Of a stretch of 64,000 bases of DNA, positions 49,120 through 61,800 are shown one piece after another (position 1 is the first letter of the stretch; every line of letters starts with the position of its first letter). The DNA lies in assembly GCA_035276475.1 (NCBI GenBank), contig DATELQ010000004.1, positions 32,558 through 96,557 on the forward strand. Reading direction: 5' to 3'. Below the pieces are notes generated by a model, which was not told the DNA's origin, made no database searches, and saw nothing but the letters and a program-made list of their open reading frames with translations. The DNA comes from DATDFB01 sp035276475. GTDB taxonomy: Bacteria > Acidobacteriota > Thermoanaerobaculia > Gp7-AA8. A program made the translations under genes and the position numbers.

Positions 49120-49125
49120 TACACT
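49120..49125 (+). promoter_or_regulatory. -10 box (TACACT) of the 950-residue protein gene
   Basis: TACACT ends 8 bp before the ATG at 49134, the same spacing as for the purine nucleoside phosphorylase gene. There is no Shine-Dalgarno sequence. Confidence 0.4.
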
Positions 49126-49133
49126 CTCCAACC

Positions 49134-51986
49134 ATGACAAAGCTGGGACAAATCTTCACTGCCGGTGTGTCCAACGACATCACCGTGGCGCTCGACGGCG
49201 TCGCCGACAGCAAGATTCTCGATCCGGTCGGCACCTCGGCGTATCAGGTGCCGGGCCTTTCGGTCGACGCCGCGAAGCCGAACCTGCAGGTCTTTGACCT
49301 CACCGCGAGTCTCGACGCCAGCTCGACCGCGCAGGCGTCGATCAATGCGGCGTCCGCGGAGATCGCGCCGTTCGACGCCAGCGAGCCGCTCACGGCGCCG
49401 CAGGGCTCGAGCTACGCGCAGCTCGTCATCGACGGCAACCTCTCCGGCAGCTTCGGCGGCACGCTAAAGAATGCTCCGCTCACCGTCTCCGCGAGCGCGG
49501 CGCCGTCGTTCACGTACACGCATTGGACGTTGGCGTCGGCGACGGAGACGCGCCTCGACGCGCTGACGCGCCTCGTCACGAGCGCGCAGCTCCCGCAGTA
49601 CGAGAACATCACCTCGCTCCTCCCCGGCGAGGCCACGCGCTTCGGCGCCACGCTGCAGATCGACCTCGGCGCCCAGGCGCAGTACGGCGACAGCTTCGAC
49701 CTGGACAAGGCGGTGAGCCTCTTCGACGGCCTCTCCGCGCAGCTCACGGCCAGCGTCGCATACCAGATCAAAGCGAGCCTCGGGTGGTCGCTCTACGACG
49801 AGATGGACGTCGTCGTCGCCAACGCCCAGCAGAACCATGCCGGCTGGGTGCGCGTGCGCATCGACCGCACGCGCAACGACACCTTCACCGCCGGCGCCAC
49901 GTTCGCGCTCAACGTCGCCTACGACGCGTCGAGCATCGCCGACGCGCTGGAGAAGGCCTTCCAGGCGTCGTCGCTGCCGCTCGCCATCCAGATCCTGACG
50001 ACCGTCGCCAAAGGCGACTGGGACGCGATCAAGAGCTCGATCAGCGAGCGCGCCACGAACGACCTCATCGCCGCCATCGCCGGCACCGGCTGGAAGGAAG
50101 AGGCCGCGAATTCGCCGGCGGTCACGGAGGCGATCGCGGACATCAACAAAGTCGTCTCCATCTACAACGGCGTCGACGCGAAGGTGCAGCAGCTCTGGAA
50201 CTCGCTGCTTCTCAAAGTCGATCTGCAGCCGGGCTCGGACCTGCGCAACACCATCGACAAGATCGCCGCGCTCGATCCGCAGAACCCGAACCTGCAGCAG
50301 TTTCTGAGCCCCGAGGCCCAGAAGGATCTGCAGATGCTGGAGGCGCTGTCGGGCAAGAGCATCGAGCAGCTCCTCGTCGGCAGCAACGCCAGCGTGTCGA
50401 TCGCCATCACGAGCGCGGTCAACCTGGCCAAGCAGCTCGAGCGCGTCATCAACGACACGCCAACGGAGATCATGAGCGCGCTGACGACGTTCTCGCAGGA
50501 GCACGGCATCGCCTCGATCATCCAGTGGCTGGCCACGAACGCGACGTCGCTCGACGCGATTCAGGCGTGGGGCGATTCGGAGATCAAGAACGTCGTCACG
50601 AAGGCGGTCGGCAAGGCCTGGAATCTCATCAGCCCGGCCGATCTGCAGACCGTGCAGACGTGGGCGCAGAAAATCGTCGCGCAGTGGACCGATCTCTCCA
50701 CGAAGCTCGCCAACGCCGCGAAGTACCTGCAGGGGACGCTCGGCTTCAACCTCTCGGCGGAGTTGAGCCGCGCCTCGCAGTGGTCGGCGGTGCTCGACTT
50801 CGAAGTCGATCCGACGAACGCCGCGGCCGTGACGGCGGTGCGCGCGAATCTGCCGAAGGGGAACGTGCACGACATGCTGGTGGCGCTCGACAGCGTGGCC
50901 GCGGACGCGTGGTCGATCCGCGAGTCGGTGATGACGTCGCGCCGGCTCAAGACCGGCGTCTCCACGGCGCTCCTCTCGCTCCTCGGCCTGTCGCGCACGC
51001 AGACGGTGTCGTCGCAGACGTTCACGGAGAGCGTCGTGCAGATCACCGACGCTGGCCGCAGCGCGAGCTACAGCGGCGGCTTCACGCAGTCGGTGACGAT
51101 CGGCTCGACGTCGAGCGAGTGCAGCGTCTCCGCGGTGGCCGAGGGGGCGGACGCGTCGCACGACTCCAACGCGCCGTTCGCAAATCCATCGCAGGAGATC
51201 CACCTGACGTTCTCGCGTAACGACAGCACGGTGAGCGCAACGACGCTGCAGGCACTGCAAACGCTGCTCGAAGACCTCGGGTTTTTCGTCACCGCCGGCG
51301 AGCCGGCCACGGACACGCCGGCAGGCTCCGAGACGGCGTTCACGATCGACATCGTGCTCGACGCGAACGCGCTCGCGCAGCTCGCGCACGACGACGGCGA
51401 GAGGAACTGGAACGGCGACTTCCGCAACGCCGCCTATCGCCTCTTCAACGATGCCATGGTGGCGGGGCAGGAGTTCGCAACCGTGCTGCGCAGCGACGTC
51501 TTCGCGGAGACGTGGACCGACACGTCGACGACGGAGTTCCGCCAGGACCCGCGCGCGAACGGGATCCCCTACGAGAACCGGACGCTCGGCATCCTCGACG
51601 ACAACCTGCAGTTCACCGCGGAGTTCATCCCGGTGCGCATGCTCATCACCCGCCGCCCCGGCGGCTTCGGCGAGCTGGACAAACTGCAAACCGCGCTCGC
51701 CAATCCCGGCAATCTGAAACAGCTCGCCGAGGGCGGTGCAGCATTCTTCTCGAAAGCGATGCTGCGAGAGTGGAACAACCCCATGTTCACGCTCTGGTTC
51801 ACGATCGCCCGGCTCTGCCGCATGAGCGGCGCCGCCCTGGCGACGGCGAAGGGCCTGGCCACGCTGCGCTCCCGGCAGAGCTCCACCGACGCCTTCGGCG
51901 CGCCGATGCAGTGGTCATTGACCGCGGGCACCGGCGTACCGTGCGCGCAGATCAAGGCGCGGAGGCTGTTCCCATTTGGCTCGTGA
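49134..51986 (+). CDS. Large protein of unknown function, 950 residues
   Basis: No signal peptide or membrane segment. The N-terminal 280 residues are beta-rich with alternating polar/hydrophobic residues (VSNDITVALDGVADSKIL, GSFGGTLKNAPLTVSASAAP). The middle (about 280-620) is helical (AFQASSLPLAIQILTTVAKG, ERVINDTPTEIMSALTTF). The C-terminal third is mixed. I do not recognise a family. The alternation of beta layers and long helices recalls insecticidal-toxin or contractile-tail accessory proteins, but no motif supports that. It stands alone between the divergent TonB receptor and the YD-repeat cluster. A leaderless promoter is likely. Confidence 0.7.
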   Translation: MTKLGQIFTAGVSNDITVALDGVADSKILDPVGTSAYQVPGLSVDAAKPNLQVFDLTASLDASSTAQASINAASAEIAPFDASEPLTAPQGSSYAQLVIDGNLSGSFGGTLKNAPLTVSASAAPSFTYTHWTLASATETRLDALTRLVTSAQLPQYENITSLLPGEATRFGATLQIDLGAQAQYGDSFDLDKAVSLFDGLSAQLTASVAYQIKASLGWSLYDEMDVVVANAQQNHAGWVRVRIDRTRNDTFTAGATFALNVAYDASSIADALEKAFQASSLPLAIQILTTVAKGDWDAIKSSISERATNDLIAAIAGTGWKEEAANSPAVTEAIADINKVVSIYNGVDAKVQQLWNSLLLKVDLQPGSDLRNTIDKIAALDPQNPNLQQFLSPEAQKDLQMLEALSGKSIEQLLVGSNASVSIAITSAVNLAKQLERVINDTPTEIMSALTTFSQEHGIASIIQWLATNATSLDAIQAWGDSEIKNVVTKAVGKAWNLISPADLQTVQTWAQKIVAQWTDLSTKLANAAKYLQGTLGFNLSAELSRASQWSAVLDFEVDPTNAAAVTAVRANLPKGNVHDMLVALDSVAADAWSIRESVMTSRRLKTGVSTALLSLLGLSRTQTVSSQTFTESVVQITDAGRSASYSGGFTQSVTIGSTSSECSVSAVAEGADASHDSNAPFANPSQEIHLTFSRNDSTVSATTLQALQTLLEDLGFFVTAGEPATDTPAGSETAFTIDIVLDANALAQLAHDDGERNWNGDFRNAAYRLFNDAMVAGQEFATVLRSDVFAETWTDTSTTEFRQDPRANGIPYENRTLGILDDNLQFTAEFIPVRMLITRRPGGFGELDKLQTALANPGNLKQLAEGGAAFFSKAMLREWNNPMFTLWFTIARLCRMSGAALATAKGLATLRSRQSSTDAFGAPMQWSLTAGTGVPCAQIKARRLFPFGS

Positions 51987-52152
51987 TCGCAAGGGACGGG
52001 GTAGTATTTTTGCCTCGCCCGTCACACCTACGCTAGAGATCGCGACATTGGGAGCTCCGGCTCCGTAATAAGATTCACTGGTCCAAGTTCCCGGAAGAAT
52101 CTGCGTATGTGCGGCAGGCGCACGTGGTCCTCGTGCGCGAATGGAGAGACGT
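51987..52152 (+). promoter_or_regulatory. Leader region of the YD-repeat gene cluster
   Basis: 166 bp. TAGTAT near 52003 and TAAGAT near 52067 are possible -10 boxes. A perfect 7-bp hairpin, GCGCACG (52118-52124) with CGTGCGC (52132-52138), lies 14 nt before the start at 52153, close enough to affect ribosome access. I recognise no known riboswitch class. Confidence 0.35.
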
Positions 52153-52833
52153 ATGTCCCTGCGGGGAAGACTCGCCCGTTTTTCAGTAATCGCCGTCGTG
52201 TTCCTATTGGCCGTTGCGAGCGTGAAATCTGCGCCGCCCCCTCCGCCGCCGATTGCGATTCAGTTCGGCAAACAGTCGGTGATCGTGACGGCCTCTCCCG
52301 GCGGTCAGGTGGCCGTCTTCAGCGTTGCTCGCGAATTTGTCCGGCCGAGACTTCGCGTGCTCGGAATCGTACGGCGCGCGGTGGTGCTGTCGGATCCGGC
52401 AAAGAGCGGAATCTTCACTCTGGATCTCGGGAAACCGGTTCCCGCGGCGGCGATCTGGATCGCCGTCGATCTGGCGACGGGTGCGCACATCGAAGCCGGG
52501 AGTCCCGGCTATTTCATCGTGCAGATGCCGTCCACGGCAAATGGGCTGAAGCACGACAACGTCGGCCAGTTGAGGAAGCTCGAGCTCGCCGCGCCCGAGC
52601 TGGATCTCCTGCTCGTCCGGCCGGGTGAAGGGGCCTGGCAGTATTACGCCGCGAAATCGGGGCAGCGCGACGAAAACGCGGACGAGATGACGAAGCCGAT
52701 TCGCATCGACGTCCGGTCCATGCAGGCGGTCGACGGGTCCACGCCGCCGCCGGCGAATTTCAAGAACGGCGACGTCATCGCCCTGATCGATCCCGAGTGG
52801 ATGAAATACCGCGTCGTCGAGGTGGGGCGATGA
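52153..52833 (+). CDS. Short secreted protein preceding the YD-repeat/Ig gene
   Basis: 226 residues from ATG 52153 (GGAGAG 5 nt upstream; ATG 52141 is an alternative). The N-terminus MSLRGRLARFSVIAVVFLLA is a signal or anchor, followed by a short Pro run. The rest is unrecognised and predicted beta-rich (IQFGKQSVIVTASPGGQVAVF, AAIWIAVDLATGAH). Its stop overlaps the giant gene's ATG (ATGA), so the two are translationally coupled. It may be a chaperone or surface partner of the YD-repeat protein. Confidence 0.65.
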   Translation: MSLRGRLARFSVIAVVFLLAVASVKSAPPPPPPIAIQFGKQSVIVTASPGGQVAVFSVAREFVRPRLRVLGIVRRAVVLSDPAKSGIFTLDLGKPVPAAAIWIAVDLATGAHIEAGSPGYFIVQMPSTANGLKHDNVGQLRKLELAAPELDLLLVRPGEGAWQYYAAKSGQRDENADEMTKPIRIDVRSMQAVDGSTPPPANFKNGDVIALIDPEWMKYRVVEVGR

Positions 52834-55800
52834 TCCGGTCGCGGCTTGCCGTCGCTCTATTGAGCTTGACCGTTTCGGCCGCCGCGCTCGGCCAGCAGGA
52901 GTTGCCGACGCTGGAAAAAGGCATCCAACCGGAGAAGATTTATCAATTTCACGACATCGACAACATCAACATTTTCAACGGCAATCTCATCATCGGGATG
53001 CCGATCGGCTTGTCCTATCCATTGAACGGCGGGGTGTCCTACGGTTTCGGCCTCAGCTACAACGTCAACGCGTGGGATCTCAAACCTGACAACGGAAAGA
53101 TTCATGCGACCCCGACGAAACGATCGAACGCCGGACTCGGCTGGATATTCAGCGCCGGGCGATTCTTTGCGCCTAATGACCCGGGCACTGGCAGCGACCC
53201 CGTTTATGAAAGCCCGGACGGCGCCGATCACCGGTTCATTAACGGCACCTCGACCACCGGTCTGACGACGGACGATGGCTCCGCTCTGCGACTTCGTTAC
53301 TTGCCAAACGATTCGGTCGCAGTCGATTCGCCCGACGGGCTCACGCGCAAATTCGAGCGAAACTCAGATGGCATATGGGACATGAAGTCCATCACCTCGG
53401 CTGCGAGCAGCGACAGCGTGACCTTCGAGCGGCTGCAGACGTTGCCCACGGATTGTCCCGCGCTCGGATTCGCATGGAAGGTTTCGGACACCCTGGGGCG
53501 AGCTCATATCATTTGCTATGCGGACAGCAACTACGACCACGTCGCCTGGCCAATGGTCATGCGTGTGATTGTCCAAGCTCCTCACAACGCAACCGCGGTC
53601 TATAACTTTCACTACCAGGACAAAGAAGTCTGGCGGAGCTTCCAGGACACTGACACTGGAAATCCCGTGTGGGCTCGCAAGACAACCGTTCCTTTTTTGA
53701 CGAGTCTCGATCTGCCGGACGGCTCGTCGTACGCGCTGAAATACGCAGATGACGGACAGCCCCAGCCGACCAGCTACGGAGTGCTCAGCACCCTCACCCT
53801 TCCGACGAAAGGCTCGATCAGCTACACCTACGACCAACGGTTCATTCCGGCGGAGGACTTTTGCGGCGTCGACTACGGCGAGGCAAGCGGATACGGATTT
53901 GGATCCGGCGTATGGGCGGTGAAAACGAGGACCTTTGCTCCGGCGGTGGTCTCCGGGACGGCCTCCAGCGAAACCTGGACCTACGATTTCAAGCTCCTTC
54001 CGGATCCCGCTCCCCGCTCCGTCTGGAATTGTTCGTCGGATCCGAATCGTACGATTCATCCGCCGCTCTACGATGAGATGGTCGTCACGGTGACGGGCCC
54101 GACGGGCGGTACCGTCGCGAATCACTTCAGCGTTTGGCCCGGTGGCGACATCGGCAGACAACCCGACCCCGACACTTCGCCGGCCGGGTTCAAGCGCTCC
54201 AACTTCGAACTGCCCTTCGGGCGATACGACTCCGCACAAGACCACTATCTCTCGCAGGAGATTTTCAACGCCGCAGGTACGGCGCTGCGGTCCGTCTGGG
54301 TGCGTCACGACGTCTTCCTCGAGAGCGGTGGAACTCCGCGCACCAGCCGCCTGGTCTCGCAACGCACGGTCTTTCGCGACGATCCCTCGGGCTGCGCCGG
54401 CGAAGGCGCGAGCGCAAACTGCGCCTGGACGCAAACGGATTCGAGCGACTGGGATTCGGTTGCCCATCATCGGGTCGTCGCCAGCACCGCGAATTTCGGC
54501 AGCGGCGGCGTGAGCCGAACCGTGACCACGTCGTGGAACAAGAGCAACGGCTCCCCGCGCACCATTCAGCTCACCGACCCCTGGATCGTGAACACCTACG
54601 AAGATCGGATCACGCAGGAGAGCGGCCAGACCGCGGTCGAGCAGGCCTGCTTCGATTTTTCGACGGGCTTTCTCAAAGCGAAGCGGCAGTTGGCCGGAAG
54701 CTCGCCACAAAAAAACGATCTCCTGGCGATGTTCACGGCCGACGGCAGCGGTGACCTCGTCACCGAAGCCTACTATGGCGGCGACAATGCCCCGCTGCCG
54801 GCGGGGGCGAACGCGGCCAATCTCTGCTCGGCTCTTCCGTCGCTTACCGGCGTTGCGCCCGAATACCAGATCGACCATCAGTGGCAGAACGGGCGTATGT
54901 CGAGCGCCAAGTACCACAATGCCTCGTTTTTCTCGGCCGACCTGGACATCGATCTCACCGGACTGGTACGGCACTCCCGGGACACGAATGGCCTGCAAAC
55001 GGAGTACACGTACGACACCAGCGGGCGGCTGACGGCCATCGCGCCTCCCGGGGTGAAACCGACGTCGTTTCAATACATCCCGGCCACGGGGCAGGGCGGC
55101 GTTCTGACGCAGCCGGCAATGGTCGATGCGCAGACCGTCACGAGCGGCAGCGGGATCGTGCATAAACAATATCAGTTCGATTCCTACGGCCGGCTATGGC
55201 GCGAGAAACAATTGATGGCCGACGGGAACTGGAGCGTGCGCGAAACGCTCTATGACGCAAAATGGCGGAAACGAAGCGTCTCCGGGACGGAGCAGCTCCC
55301 TGCGGGAAGCTCCGAATTCAGCTTCGTTCCTGCGTCCAAAACGACCTACGAGTACGACCCGCTCGACAGGCCGGTTCGCATCACCGCCCCGGACGGCTCC
55401 GTCACCAATATCAGCTATGGCGGCGTACGGACCACGACCCGGAGCAACACGGTCGCCGCCGACTGGACCACGAGCGGCACCGCCACCGTGTCCACCAAAG
55501 AGACATACGACGGCTTCGGACGACTGGCAAGCGTCACCGAGGCATCCGCAACGGGGCCGGGAAACGTGCCGCAAGACGTCACCACGACGTACGGGTACGA
55601 CGTCGGCGGTCGAATCGCGTCCGTGAGCACGCCGGCCGAAGGCGTGACGCAGACGCGCACGTTCGCTTACGACAACCGAGGGCTTCTCCTGCGCGACACG
55701 CAACCGGAAACCGGGATCTTGGGAAACGGCACGACGTCGTATCAGGAAAAAGACGTCAGCGGCAACGTGATCCGAGGGTACGACTCGCGCGGCCATCTCG

Positions 55801-58800
55801 GCGTGAAACAAGCGGCCGGAACGCAGAGATTCACGCAGAGGTTCAGTTACGACTCTGCCGAACGTCTGACCGACGTTCAGGTCGCGGCCGATGCCGCCGG
55901 CACCTCGTGGAGACCCTTCAAGCGACTCGAGTACGGCACGGCCGGCACGGCGAACGGCAAGCTTCTCACAGCCACGCGGCACAACTACTTATGGCAGAAG
56001 ACGACGACGCCGCGCGACACGATCGTGACGGACCACTACGCCTACGACGCCGTCTCCGGCGCGGTCAAAGAGCGAACCACGTGCGCGGCGATCGTCGATT
56101 TGCCCACATCGCTCGTTACGTGCGACGGCGCTCCGGCGAATGCGCAGCACACGTTCAAGACCACCTTCGCGCACGATGACCTCGGAGCCATTTCCGAAAT
56201 CGGCTATCCGGTCAGCCCGGCGGATACCAATACCCCGTCGTGGTTCGCCGTGAACAGCTTCACGAACGGATTCCTGACGGCGGTCAAAACGAGGGACAGC
56301 CAGACCGGCACGTCCCAAACGATCGCCCAACAAGCATACGCACCGAACGGAATGGTGAACAAGATCACCCACCTCCTCACGGACAAGCCCGCGCTGACGG
56401 ACGACATCGCTCCCGATTCATCCGGGATGACGCGGCCGCGATCGATCGCCTTCAATGGCTGGCTGCCGCCGTGCCAGACGCCGCAGATCACCGGCCCGGA
56501 TGACGCGCAGGTCGGCTGGCAGGGAACGGCACAACTGCAGGTGCAGGTACCGTCCGGCGAGACCGTCAGCTATCAGTGGTACAGCAGCAGCGGGAAGCTG
56601 AATGGCAAGACGGACTCGACGCTCACCGTCGCCGACGTCGAAGGAACGTCGCAGTATTGGGTCGAAGTCACGAATTCGTGCGGAACGACCACGAGCCGGA
56701 CCGCAACCGTCTCGCTCAATTGCGGCGGTCCCGACATTGTGATGCAACCGTATGGCGGACCCCTCAACCAGGGCCAGTACCAGGTTGCGGTCGTGGCCCA
56801 AGGCACGGGACTGACGTATCAATGGTTCAAAGGCCCTGCCCGCCAAACTGGCCAAAGCATACTCATCGACCCAAACGGGCAGGGGCCTTCCCTCACGGTA
56901 ACGGCGCCCGGCAGCTACTGGGTCATCGTGACGGGTGGTTGCCGCGGCGACATCGCCCCCAGCGACGCTGCGATCGTTGTCAATCAAGAATCGGGTTGCG
57001 ATCTCATTTCCATCCAGCAACAGCCGGTATCGATCGACGTGGCAGCCGGAGACGACGCTTTATTTGCGGTCCAAGCGGGCGGTACCAGCCCCAGGTATCA
57101 GTGGCAGGAACGGATAGGCAATATCTGGTACGACACGAGCGGAGCGACCTCCAACGTTCTCCGCCGGACTGCCGTCCTCACATCTGCGATCTACCGCATC
57201 GACGTCAAGAACGATTGTCCGCTGTATACCAACCCGAAATCGGAGGTCTTCAGCCAACCCGCCACCGTCCATGTGACTTCGTGCGCCCTCGTCAAGATCC
57301 AAGGACAACCGAACGATCAGCAAGTCTTCGAAGGAAATCCTGCCACGCTGACGTTCTCCGCCACACTCAAAGACATCGATCTATTTCAGCGCAGCGTATC
57401 CATTCAGTGGTACCAGGGTGAGACCGGCGACGACAGCCATCCACTCGCCAGCACTGGCTTCCTCAATCAGAGTTACCAGACCGCTCCTCTCCAGAACGAC
57501 ACGAAATTTTGGGCGCGAATCGTCGTGCCTCCGGGTGGTGGGGCTTGCGTCAGCGACATCGCTGTACCTGCCGTCGTTTGCAGCGGCGGCTGCAGCGTCG
57601 ACACCCGCACGGTGCGGGTCAGCGTCTGCCATCCTCCCGCGATCATTCAGCAGCCCGCCGGCACATTCACGACGCCGGGAGTGGAGGCGCGGGTGCCGGT
57701 CAACGCGCGCGGAACGGGGCTCAAGTTTCAGTGGTATTACGGCACCACGGGCGACATCAGCCATCCGGCCGGGCTGGCGTCCCCCTCTTCGGTCGGACAG
57801 ATTCCGATCACCCAGGACAACACGAGGGTATGGGTCCGAATCGTTGGCGACTGCGGCCAGGTCGACAGCATCGACGTCAACATCCGCCTCTGCTATCCGC
57901 CGGTCTTTACGACGCAACCGCCTGAGACTCTGACCGTTCTCACCGGCCAAACGCCGAGAATCACCGTCGACACCAATCAGGCCGACGCCACCTATCAGTG
58001 GTGGGAAGGTACCAACGGCGCCGGCGTTCCCGTCGCGACGGGGAAGGATTTCACCCTCCCCCTGCTCCCGGGTGAAACGACGCATACCTATTTTGCGAGG
58101 GCAACCGGCACCTTGGGTTGCCATACCGACAGCCGGGTCATGACCGTCTCCGTCTGCACGCCGCCGGCGATCACGTCGTGGCTGACGGAGTACTACACCA
58201 GCCGCGGCGCCAACGTCGACATCCGCGTCGTGGCGAGCGCCGATGCCACGACGTACACGTGGTACCGCGGCGTCACGGGCGACGTCTCCCACCTCGACGC
58301 CGGTCCGAATTCGTCGACGACGCTCAGCCGCGCGCCAACGGAGACGACGCAGTACTGGGTGCGCGTCAGCAACGGCCGCTGCACGAGCGACAGCCCGACC
58401 GCGACCGTCTACGTCTGTACGCCCGACATCGTCACGCAACCGCTCGCGCGGAACATCGCCGCCGGCACGTCGGCGAATTTGTCGGTGACGGCCGCCGGCA
58501 GCCAGCCGTTCTCCTATCAATGGTATGAGGGCCAGTCGGGCGACGCGTCGCATCCGCTGGCCGGCTATACACAACAGAACGTCACCGTTTCGCCGGCGCA
58601 GGACAAGTCGTATTGGGTCGCGGTCACGAGCCCCTGTCCGACGCCGCAACCCGCGAAGAGCACGGCCGCGCTGATCCGCGTCTGTTCTCCGCCGGTCATC
58701 ACCGCCTCGCCGGCCTCGAAGACCGTCTGCCTCGGCACCTCGACGGACCTCACGGTGACGGCCACGGGAACGGACCTCCACTATCAATGGTGGATCGGCC

Positions 58801-61800
58801 CATCCGGCACGACCACGCAGCCGATCGGCAACAGCGATCGCAGCACGATCACGGTGACGCCGACGCAGACGACGACCTATTGGGTGCAGGTCACTTCCGG
58901 CTGCGTTCCGACCGGCGCGTCCACGCCGACGGCCAACAGTACGGCCGCCACATTGACCGTCAATGTGCCGCCGACCGTGACCGGACCCGACGACAAGAGC
59001 ATCGTCCAGGGCAACACGGCGCAATTGACGGTCTCGGCGAACCAGACGTCGACGTTCGAGTGGTACCAGGGCGTCTCCGGCAACACCGCCAACCACGTCT
59101 GGAGCGGCACGTCGTTCACCACGCCGGGACTCTCGCAGACGACGCAGTACTGGGTGCGCGCCAGCAACGGCACGTGCACGACCGACAGCCGCACCGTCAC
59201 CGTGAACGTCTGCATCCCGCCGGCGATCTCGCAATGGACGAGCGACATGACCAGCCCGCGCGGAGCAACGGTGGCCCTGAACGTGACGGCGAGCGCAGGC
59301 ACGACGTCGTACACGCTCTACCTCGGCAACGCGCCCGACGTCTCCCATCCGATCAACGGCGCGGGCGCGGGCACGTCGGCGTCCTTCAACGTCGCGCCGC
59401 TGCAGACGACGAGCTACTGGGTACGCGTCAGCAACGGCAGCTGCTTCCGCGACAGCGGCACGACGACGATCTACGTCTGCACGCCCGACATCACCACGCA
59501 GCCGGCGGCGAGCCAGACCATTCCGGCCGGCACGCAGACGACGCTCTCGGTCGTCGCCGCCGGCACGACGCCGCTTTCGTATCAGTGGTACCAGGGAGCG
59601 TCGCCCGACACGACGCACCCGATGAACGGCTATACGACCTCGAGCATCCAGGTCGCGCCGACGGTCAACACCTCGTACTGGGTATCGGTGGCGAGTCCCT
59701 GCCCGACGCCTGCGCCCGCGCGCAGCGCCACGGCAGTCGTCAACGTCTGCACGCCGGCGAGCATCACCACGCAGCCGCAGTCGCAGACGCTCCGCCTCGG
59801 TTCTTCGATCGATCTGACGGTGACGGCCACGGCGAGCAACGCCACGCTGCACTATCAATGGTGGATCGGCACACAGCCGGTCGGCACCGACTCGCCGCGG
59901 CTCACCGTCTCGCCGTCGCAGACCACGACGTACACCGTGAGCGTCGTCGCAAAGAAGAGCGACGGCAACAACTGCGGCAGTACCGTCAACAGCGCGCCCG
60001 CCACCGTCACGGTCTGCGTGCCGCCGACGGTCACCGGACCGGACGACAAGACCGCCGTCATCAATCAACCGGCGACGCTGACGGTCTCGGCAAATCAGAG
60101 CTGTACGTACGAGTGGTACCAGGGCGCGGCGCCGAATACGTCGGTTCACGTCTGGACCGGCGCGACGTTCACGACGCCGTCGCTGTCGCAGCCGACGCAG
60201 TACTGGGTGCGCGCGAGTAACGGCTCGTGCACGACCGACAGCCGCACGGCGACGGTGAGCATCTGCACGCCACCGTCGATCACGACGAATCCCACGGATC
60301 AGACCACGACCAGCGGACAGCTCGTCTATCTCACTGTGGCCGCGAGCAGCGACGCCACGACGTACACGTGGTATCAGGGCACGGCACCCGATGCGTCGAC
60401 TCCCATCGTCGGCCCCGGCAACTATCCGACCATCGGCGTGGCTCCGCAGGCGACGACGAGCTACTGGGTGCGCGTCGGCAACGGCTCGTGCAGCACCGAC
60501 AGCACGACGGCGACGGTGCGCGTCTGCGGGCCGCTCATCACGCAGCAGCCGCAGAACGTGTCGATCGTTTCCGGCTCGACGACGACGCTGTCGGTCGCGG
60601 CGAACGGCACGCCGCCGCTCTCGTACCAGTGGTACAACGGAACGGCGCCCAGTACGGCGTCGCCGATCACGACGGACGGCAACCAGTCCTATCTCAACGT
60701 CAGTCCGACGACGAGCAAGTCGTACTGGGTGCGGGTCTCGACCTCCTGCGGCTCGGCCGACAGCAGAACCGTCGCGGTGACGGTGACGCCGTGCACGACG
60801 GTGGCGATCAACAGCACTTCCTCGTATTACGACGGCACGGCCTGGCAGCTCAGCGCCTCGGTGACCGGAACGGCCGTGCAGGCGGAGTGGTACAAGAGCG
60901 ATCCTCCGGGCTCGACGTACGTGCGCTTCGCCACGACGGCGACGACGTCGCTCGTGCCGCAGAGCAGCACGGTCTACGTCTACGTCCGCGCCTACAACCC
61001 GTGCAGCTCGCGGATCCAGTACCTGACGCTGACGATCCCGGGCGGCGGGATGGCGCCGACGATCGCCTCCGATCCGTCGAGCGCGACCTACAGCGGCAAG
61101 ACGCCGCCGCCGCTGCACGTGAAGGCGCACGGCCGGAACCTCTCGTATCAGTGGTACTCGAGCGACCCCGACGGGTCGCCGTACGTGCCGATCTCCGGCC
61201 AGCACTCGCCGGATCTGGCGATCCTGCCGCAGTCGCCGGTGGCGTCGTACTACGCGCTGGTCATGAACGACGCGGGGCTCGTGCAGACCGCGGCCGCGAC
61301 GCTGCGCCAGGTGTCGTGCGCGGCGCCCAAGATCACGGCGCAGCCGTCGTCGGACGGCGATGCGGCTGCCGGATCGCGCGTCTTGCTCTCGGTCGACGCC
61401 GCGGGCGACGGGCCGCTCGCCTATCAGTGGTTCGCGAGCGACGCGCGCGGCGGCGGATGGAAGCCGGTCGACGGCGGCACGTGGAACGCGCTCGGCGTCG
61501 ACGCCGGTGCGCCCGCGTACTACTTCGTGCGCGTGTCGAACGCCTGCGGAACGGCTGACAGCAACTACGTGAGCGTCGCGCCGTCGGACGGCTGCGCGGC
61601 GCCGTCGATCGCGTCGCAGCCGCGCGGCGCGGCCATGGATCAACAGTCGGGCGCCGCTCTCGGCGTCGACGCGAACGCTCTCGACTATCAGTGGTTCCGC
61701 AGCGACGGGCCGATGGCGCAGTGGCTCGAGGTGCCGGGCGCCACGAAGCGCTCGGCGCGGCTGGCGGCGCAGCTCGTGCCCGCGTACTCGTACGTGCGCG

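Noticed and set aside
51990..52020. Intrinsic terminator after the 950-residue gene (GACGGG...CCCGTC)
   Set aside because: The stem is short with a long loop and no T-run follows; a TAGTAT promoter box overlaps it.
52797..52829. Earlier start for the giant YD-repeat gene
   Set aside because: It would precede the signal peptide with a charged segment; ATG 52830 overlaps the upstream stop (ATGA) and places the signal at the N-terminus.
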